64,000 nt of DNA from JALNZU01 sp964592175. GTDB lineage: Bacteria; Bacteroidota; Bacteroidia; Bacteroidales; F082. The stretch is taken from NCBI GenBank assembly GCA_964592175.1, contig CAZQBU010000015.1, forward strand, positions 1 to 64,000, in the 5' to 3' direction. The position numbers and the translations under genes were made by a program. The notes beneath the pieces were generated by a model. It was not told the DNA's origin. It was given only the letters and a program-made list of their open reading frames with translations, and did not search any database. Below are positions 59,053-64,000 of this stretch, one piece after another; positions within the stretch are counted from its first letter, which is position 1, and every line of letters begins with the position of its first letter.

Positions 59053-61380
59053 CTAGCCGGATTTTTTTCGCACGAATCGCTTTTTCGGGGTGTTTTCAGG
59101 GTCTGCAATAATCGCCATACAGTCTTCCAAGCTCAGTGTGGACGGATCTTTATCTTTAGGAATTTTATAATTCTTTTTCTTATAACTGATATAAGGTCCG
59201 TAACGTCCGTTCAAGACTTTTAAGTCCGGTTCGGCATCAAATTCTTGAATTAGATTGTTTGCTTCGCGTGTGCGCTTTGCTACAATCAGTTCAATAGCCC
59301 GATCAAGTTCTATGCTGTTGGGGTCATCTGTTTTTTGAAGGCTGTAAAACTTGTTGTCACATTTTACATAAGGTCCAAAGCGCCCAATTGCAACACTTAC
59401 TTCATGGCTTTCGTATTCGCCCAACACACGTGGAAACTCAAATAATTTTAAGGCTTCTTCAAGGCTAATCGTTTCCATGCTTTGGTCTTTTCTTAAACCG
59501 GCAAAGCGAGGTTTTTCGGTAGATTCTGTATCTCCGATTTGTACCATAGGACCGTAACGACCTACTTTTACAAATACATTTTTACCGCTTGCAGGTTCAA
59601 CACCCAGAAGTTTTTCGCCAGAAAATTTACCGGCATTCTCGGTGGTATCGACGATGGTTTGATGAAAAGATTCATAAAATTCTCCAATCATTTTATTCCA
59701 TACCTTTTTACCGTCCGCTATCTCATCAAATTCCTTTTCAACATTGGCAGTAAAGTGATAATCAATGATGTTTTCAAAATGCTGCAATAAGAATCTATTT
59801 ACCAAGGTACCGATATCGGTAGGGAAAAGCTTTGCTTTTTCATAGCCTACGGTTTCGCTTAATGTTTTGTCTTTGACTTGTTTTCCATTAAATTTAAGCT
59901 GACGATAAGCTCGTTTTTCACCCGGGCGATTTTCTTTTACAGCATATTCTCGTTTTAAAATAGTTGAAATGGTAGGTGCATAGGTGGAGGGGCGTCCAAT
60001 ACCAAGCTCTTCCATTTTCTTTACCAAGCTGGCTTCGGAATATCTTGGCGGCATACGTGTAAAGCGTTCGGTTGCAGCCATTTCTTTAAGTGCAAGTTGC
60101 TGATTCTGCTTCAAGGGTGGAAGCAGTTTATTGTTTTCATCGATTTGCTCATCATCGCTTCCTTCAAAATAAACCTTTAAAAAACCGTCAAACAAAACAA
60201 CTTCACCATTTGCTTCAAATTGACTGTTATTTGTTGAAACATCAATTGTAACAATTGTTCGCTCCAGCTGTGCATCTGCCATTTGTGAAGCAATTGTACG
60301 TTTCCAAATCAGATCGTATAATCTCTTTTCATCCGCAGTGCCATTAATCTCTGCCTGATTCATATAGGTAGGTCGAATGGCTTCGTGTGCCTCTTGTGCT
60401 CCTTTCGCTTTGGTAACGAAACGTCTGGTTTTTACATAATTTTTACCGTATCTTTCAGTAATTTCCAGCTTTGCCATATTGAGTGCAAGCTCGGAAAGAT
60501 TTACTGAGTCGGTACGCATATAGGTTATTTTACCCGATTCATAGAGCTGTTGTGCCACGCGCATGGTGTTTGCAACCGAAAAACCAAGTTTTCTACTTGC
60601 CTCTTGCTGTAAGGTAGAGGTAGTAAATGGTGGTGCAGGTGATTTTTTTGCGGGCTTTTTCTCAATCGCACTGACAGTATAATCAGCACCTACGCAGGAT
60701 TGCAAATAATGTAGTGCCTCTTCCTCTTTGGCAAATCGTTGCGGTAGCTCAGCCTCCACAATATGTTGTCCGGAAGAAGTTTCGGCAATAAATTCTGCTG
60801 TAACTCTAAATGAAGAAACCGCGTTAAACTCACGTATCTCGTCTTCACGCTCCACAATTAAACGCACGGCGACTGATTGAACACGACCGGCAGATAAGGA
60901 TGGCTTTACCTTTTTCCATAAAAGCGGTGAAAGCTCATAACCTACCAAACGGTCGAGTACGCGGCGTGCCTGTTGAGCCGACACCAAATTAAGATCTATA
61001 GAGCGTGGGTTTTCAATTGCCTTGGTAATGGCAGGCTTTGTTATCTCGTGAAAAACAATACGCTTGGTGTTTTCTTCTTTTAAATCGAGGGCGTTGAATA
61101 AATGCCAAGAAATAGCCTCTCCTTCACGGTCTTCATCGGAAGCTAACCAAATGGTTTCCGCAGTTTTTGCAGCCTTTTTTAATTCGGCAACAAGTTTCTT
61201 TTTATCGGGAGATACTTCGTATTCAGGTTTAAAACCATTTTCAATGTCAACCCCCAATTGTGTTTTGTTCAAATCCATTACGTGACCGTAACTCGATTTG
61301 ACAACAAATTCTTTCCCTAAAAACCCTTCAATGGTTTTGGCTTTTGCAGGGGATTCGACAATGACTAAATTTTTGGACAT
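59053..61380 (-). CDS. topA: DNA topoisomerase I
   Basis: A type IA enzyme relaxing negative supercoils, 775 aa. Toprim domain at the N-terminus (NLVIVESPAKAKTIEGFLG; SDEDREGEAISWHL at about 99-112), active-site Tyr in GKITYMRTDSVNL (about 283-295) and C-terminal topoisomerase repeats (LGVEPASGKNVFVKVGRYGP, GRFGPYVKC, GRYGPYISY) without Cys4 zinc ribbons, as is usual in Bacteroidota. A -7 element is at 61439-61432. Confidence 0.96.
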   Translation of the reverse strand: MSKNLVIVESPAKAKTIEGFLGKEFVVKSSYGHVMDLNKTQLGVDIENGFKPEYEVSPDKKKLVAELKKAAKTAETIWLASDEDREGEAISWHLFNALDLKEENTKRIVFHEITKPAITKAIENPRSIDLNLVSAQQARRVLDRLVGYELSPLLWKKVKPSLSAGRVQSVAVRLIVEREDEIREFNAVSSFRVTAEFIAETSSGQHIVEAELPQRFAKEEEALHYLQSCVGADYTVSAIEKKPAKKSPAPPFTTSTLQQEASRKLGFSVANTMRVAQQLYESGKITYMRTDSVNLSELALNMAKLEITERYGKNYVKTRRFVTKAKGAQEAHEAIRPTYMNQAEINGTADEKRLYDLIWKRTIASQMADAQLERTIVTIDVSTNNSQFEANGEVVLFDGFLKVYFEGSDDEQIDENNKLLPPLKQNQQLALKEMAATERFTRMPPRYSEASLVKKMEELGIGRPSTYAPTISTILKREYAVKENRPGEKRAYRQLKFNGKQVKDKTLSETVGYEKAKLFPTDIGTLVNRFLLQHFENIIDYHFTANVEKEFDEIADGKKVWNKMIGEFYESFHQTIVDTTENAGKFSGEKLLGVEPASGKNVFVKVGRYGPMVQIGDTESTEKPRFAGLRKDQSMETISLEEALKLFEFPRVLGEYESHEVSVAIGRFGPYVKCDNKFYSLQKTDDPNSIELDRAIELIVAKRTREANNLIQEFDAEPDLKVLNGRYGPYISYKKKNYKIPKDKDPSTLSLEDCMAIIADPENTPKKRFVRKKSG

Positions 61381-61431
61381 GGATATAATTTAATTAAATT
61401 TACTCTTATTTTTAGGTGATGAAAAACGCAG

Positions 61432-61439
61432 CAAAATTA
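61432..61439 (-). promoter_or_regulatory. -7 element of topA
   Basis: TAATTTTG on the minus strand, 51 bases before the start codon. Confidence 0.5.
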
Positions 61440-61586
61440 GTTTTTTTCAAATACATCGCTAAAAACTCACAAAAAGAGATGAGTTTTGTGTTGTTTTTTA
61501 AATGAATGCCTTCATAAATTAAGAAGAAAATTACCTGCCTTTCGTTGCATCATCACCATATAAAAAACATAAAACATTCAAAAAAG

Positions 61587-61618
61587 TTGAAAAGTATAAC
61601 GAAAAAAAACTACTTTTG
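61587..61618 (+). promoter_or_regulatory. Promoter for the secreted pair
   Basis: TTG (61587-61589), 21-bp spacer, TACTTTTG (61611-61618). The first start codon is 191 bases further, so the leader is long. Confidence 0.55.
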
Positions 61619-61809
61619 ATTACATTTATCGAAATTAATTGTGCTTTGAAGGAATATTTTCTAAACTATGCTTGTCTTTTTTTAACATAGCTGCAGTTCT
61701 TCATAAAAACAATATACCTACAATAAATATAATATGTAATCTTTTATAATTATCTTATTTACACCTTATTGCACTACAGTTTATCAGTTGACAATAAAAA
61801 TCTTAAACT

Positions 61810-62292
61810 ATGTTTAAATCAATTTTTTATACTTTTCTCTTCATTTGCTTTTATGTATTTTTTGCTAATCCTGTCATGGGACAAAAAATATTCATTGAAC
61901 AAAAAAACGGCAATACACATAATGAGCCATTAAGTTCAGTACAAAATTTACATTTTCAATCCGACAATTTAATTTTAAAATTATTGGATGGAGCTAATTT
62001 AACCTACGGCATAAGTGAAATAAAGAAGATTTATTTTGACGAAACCATAGGTGTGAATAAAAAATATGCAAATGACCTCAAGGCGTTTCCAAATCCCGTA
62101 AATGAAAAACTTAAAATTAGCGGGATTGAATTAAGCAATAATTTACTTCAAATTTATCGTGCTGACGGGCTATTGGTGCTCACAGAAACCATAAAATCCG
62201 ATGCCGATATGTATATTGATGTTACGCAACTCAAACCCGGCTTATACATTATACGTTCCGGAAGTTTCACTTCTAAATTTATCAAACAATGA
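61810..62292 (+). CDS. Small T9SS-sorted protein
   Basis: A 160-aa secreted protein: signal peptide (1-24, ending VMGQ), then a ~55-residue domain (KIFIEQKNGNTHNEP to IKKIYFDE) that also opens the next protein, and a T9SS type A domain (about 86-160, AFPNPVNEKLKISG). There is almost nothing else, so the short domain is its functional part or an adhesion unit. Its stop overlaps the next start (ATGA). Confidence 0.8.
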   Translation: MFKSIFYTFLFICFYVFFANPVMGQKIFIEQKNGNTHNEPLSSVQNLHFQSDNLILKLLDGANLTYGISEIKKIYFDETIGVNKKYANDLKAFPNPVNEKLKISGIELSNNLLQIYRADGLLVLTETIKSDADMYIDVTQLKPGLYIIRSGSFTSKFIKQ

Positions 62293-64000
62293 AACATTTT
62301 TTACTTAGCATAATATTGATAACAGGCTGGTTTTCAATGCAGGCAGATGAAGATTTAATGTTTCTTCATCTAAAAAACAAATCCAGTTTAGGTGCGGAAG
62401 TGAATGCTGTTGACAGCTTATATTTTACGGAAAATAACAGTTTACTGAATCTTCGGATTGGAGAAAACAGCTTTTCTTATGCCGTGAGTGATGTGGACAG
62501 CATTACGTTTGGTCCTTATTCCGAAACCATTCAAATTGTTTATGAAGGCGAAACGGCTCGTTTGGTAAATCCGTTGGCATTTCAAGGCGTAGAAGTGCAA
62601 ACCGAAGGTGGATTTGTGACAGTAAATGCCACAACCGAAACAAGAGATATAAATTACAACTTAAAAGGACAAACCGATAACGGAACTTTTAAAATTTATT
62701 CAGAAAAAAGGTATAATGTAATTTTAGATGGGGTTTCCATTACAAATCCTGAAGGACCGGCTATTAATGCACAATCAAAAAAGAAGATTACCATCATGTT
62801 AGCTAATGGCACGATAAATACATTAAGTGATGGGGAGCTTTATGCCGAATCTCCTAATGAGGAAGACCAAAAAGGAGCATTATTTAGTGAGGCAAGCATG
62901 GTATTTGAAGGAGAAGGCAGCTTGGTGGTTAACGGCATAGGGCTTGAAAAACATGCCATTTGCAGTGATGACGATATTGAAATTAATGGAGGAATTATTA
63001 CAGTATCATCTGCAAATAAAGACGGAATCCATGGACAAGACGGTGTTCGCATTTACGGTGGAGACATTACTATCTCTGCTTCAAGTGATGGAATAGATGC
63101 CGATAACGGTCCGTTAGAAATTTTTGACGGACTATTAGCAGTCACACTAAACGAAGAAGGTTCAGACGGTTTATGCAGCAATGACAGCATACTCATAGCA
63201 GGTGGGACGATTCATATCAACATGAATGGTAACGAATCGAAAGGCATTAAAAATAAAGCGCCACTTATCTTGAGTGCTGGGGATATTTCAATCATCACTA
63301 CGGGAGATGCGGTACTTAAACCATCCGGAAGCGGATACAGTCCAAGTTATTGTACAGCAATAAAATCATTAGATAATATTTACTTGAATGGTGCAAATAT
63401 TACAATCCAAAGCTCCGGTTTAGCCGGAAAAGGTATTTCTTCCGATGCAGATGTAATCATATCCGCCGGAGATATTTCAATTACCACTACCGGAAATGGA
63501 GCAGTATATACCGATGAGCAAGGAAAGCTGTCATCTTATAAAGCAAATTGCATTTCAACGGATAATGATTTGTACATCTTAGGCGGGACACTGACTACCC
63601 ATAGTTCGGGTACAGCAGGACGAGGTATCGTACCGGATAATGACTTAATAATCGGTGATGATGAAAGCTCACCAACTGTTAGTATTACCACTACCGGAGA
63701 TAAACTTTATATCAGTGGTTCATGGTATAATGCAAAATATGCGGAAGCAAAAGCCATTAAAGCCAAAAACAATATCACTATTAATGGTGGAGATATTACA
63801 ATCAGTTCTTCCGATGATGGCTTAAAAGCCCTAAATGAAATTAACATTAACGATGGCACGCTTAATATCCTTAACTCATACGAAGGTATTGAAGCTCCAT
63901 TTATTACCTTTAACGGTGGCGTTACGCATATCAAATCCAGTGACGACTGCCTCAATTCTACTTTTGGTCTTGGTGGTGAAGCAAATGACGGAAGTTTGCT
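62289..64000 (+). CDS. Secreted carbohydrate-binding-type beta-helix protein (partial, runs off window)
   Basis: 570 codons are visible without a stop; the C-terminus lies beyond 64000. Start ATG (62289) overlaps the previous stop by 4 bp. Signal peptide (about 1-19, ending QADE), a ~55-aa domain related to the neighbour, then the Cthe_2159-type beta-helix (PF14262 style, from about residue 100): repeated INGGxITVSSxxDGIxA coils with Asp-rich turns that likely bind Ca2+. The founding member binds polygalacturonate and cellulose. A T9SS domain would be expected after the edge. Confidence 0.8.
   Translation, partial: MKHFLLSIILITGWFSMQADEDLMFLHLKNKSSLGAEVNAVDSLYFTENNSLLNLRIGENSFSYAVSDVDSITFGPYSETIQIVYEGETARLVNPLAFQGVEVQTEGGFVTVNATTETRDINYNLKGQTDNGTFKIYSEKRYNVILDGVSITNPEGPAINAQSKKKITIMLANGTINTLSDGELYAESPNEEDQKGALFSEASMVFEGEGSLVVNGIGLEKHAICSDDDIEINGGIITVSSANKDGIHGQDGVRIYGGDITISASSDGIDADNGPLEIFDGLLAVTLNEEGSDGLCSNDSILIAGGTIHINMNGNESKGIKNKAPLILSAGDISIITTGDAVLKPSGSGYSPSYCTAIKSLDNIYLNGANITIQSSGLAGKGISSDADVIISAGDISITTTGNGAVYTDEQGKLSSYKANCISTDNDLYILGGTLTTHSSGTAGRGIVPDNDLIIGDDESSPTVSITTTGDKLYISGSWYNAKYAEAKAIKAKNNITINGGDITISSSDDGLKALNEININDGTLNILNSYEGIEAPFITFNGGVTHIKSSDDCLNSTFGLGGEANDGSL

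Larger units (their letters stand above)
61381..61809. other. Divergent region between topA and the secreted pair
   Basis: 429 bp with no supported gene. It holds the topA promoter, a promoter for the plus strand (61587-61618), and about 185 bases of leader to the first secreted gene, including a short CTATG/CATAG stem with a T-rich loop (61665-61690). Confidence 0.5.

Overview
The window is about 64 kb of chromosome from a Bacteroidota bacterium, most likely an anaerobic or facultative member near Bacteroidales/Marinilabiliales; the order is inferred and not proven. The evidence is consistent: the type IX secretion system (T9SS) factor PorZ, several secreted proteins with T9SS C-terminal sorting domains, upstream elements of the form TTTG-N19-21-TAnnTTTG (the Bacteroidota -33/-7 promoter), almost no Shine-Dalgarno sequences, and Bacteroidota gene pairs such as porZ-recO. 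Genes are densely packed on both strands. I see no rRNA, tRNA or CRISPR array.

Layout. 1-6.3 kb: GH3-family protein, LysE exporter, prs, ribosomal protein L25, pth and convergent glyS. 6.4-7.8 kb: tcdA and a TatD-type hydrolase. 7.9-13.7 kb: a six-gene minus-strand sulfur-oxyanion operon holding an octaheme cytochrome, a cytochrome b, a double-rhodanese lipoprotein, two YeeE/YedE half-transporters (one fused to a rhodanese) and an anchored rhodanese-like protein; three of these end in Gly-Gly-Cys. 14.1-18.7 kb: lipA-lipB against recO-porZ. 18.9-24.4 kb: a nuclease-like protein, mscL, a GDP-mannose synthesis gene, a Crp/Fnr regulator divergent from a small membrane protein across two perfect TGTGA-N6-TCACA sites, an SRAP protein and a NUDIX hydrolase. 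24.6-29.6 kb: tryptophanase (minus) and a hydroxyproline-dehydratase-type glycyl radical enzyme with its activase (plus), separated by a 450-bp region with two promoters, two 23-codon leader ORFs and hairpins. 29.6-29.9 kb: a 228-bp MITE-like element. 29.9-41.9 kb: RNase H, a SprT-like protease, an Mla-type ABC transporter, CvpA, a transglutaminase-like protein, a secreted beta-helix protein, an SPFH/unknown/Arc-like operon, radA and a DPP11-type peptidase. 42-44.3 kb: a small accessory patch with MscS, Fic and a restriction-methylase remnant. 44.3-61.4 kb: comF, a secreted nuclease, an oxyR / peroxiredoxin / dps oxidative-stress group, NAT, an HNH endonuclease with an N-terminal putative reader domain, a ClC channel, threonine aldolase, rlmN, a C69 dipeptidase, an arginase-fold pseudoenzyme and topA. 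61.8-64 kb: two secreted proteins, the last running off the window.

Functionally this looks like a protein- and peptide-degrading organism (T9SS secretion, DPP11, C69 dipeptidase, tryptophanase, hydroxyproline dehydratase) that can respire or transform sulfur oxyanions and manage O2/peroxide exposure. The items most worth a second look are the shared Gly-Gly-Cys tails in the sulfur operon, the Crp/Fnr hybrid with its divergent two-site promoter, the twin leader ORFs between tnaA and hypE, and the CTAG-flanked MITE.
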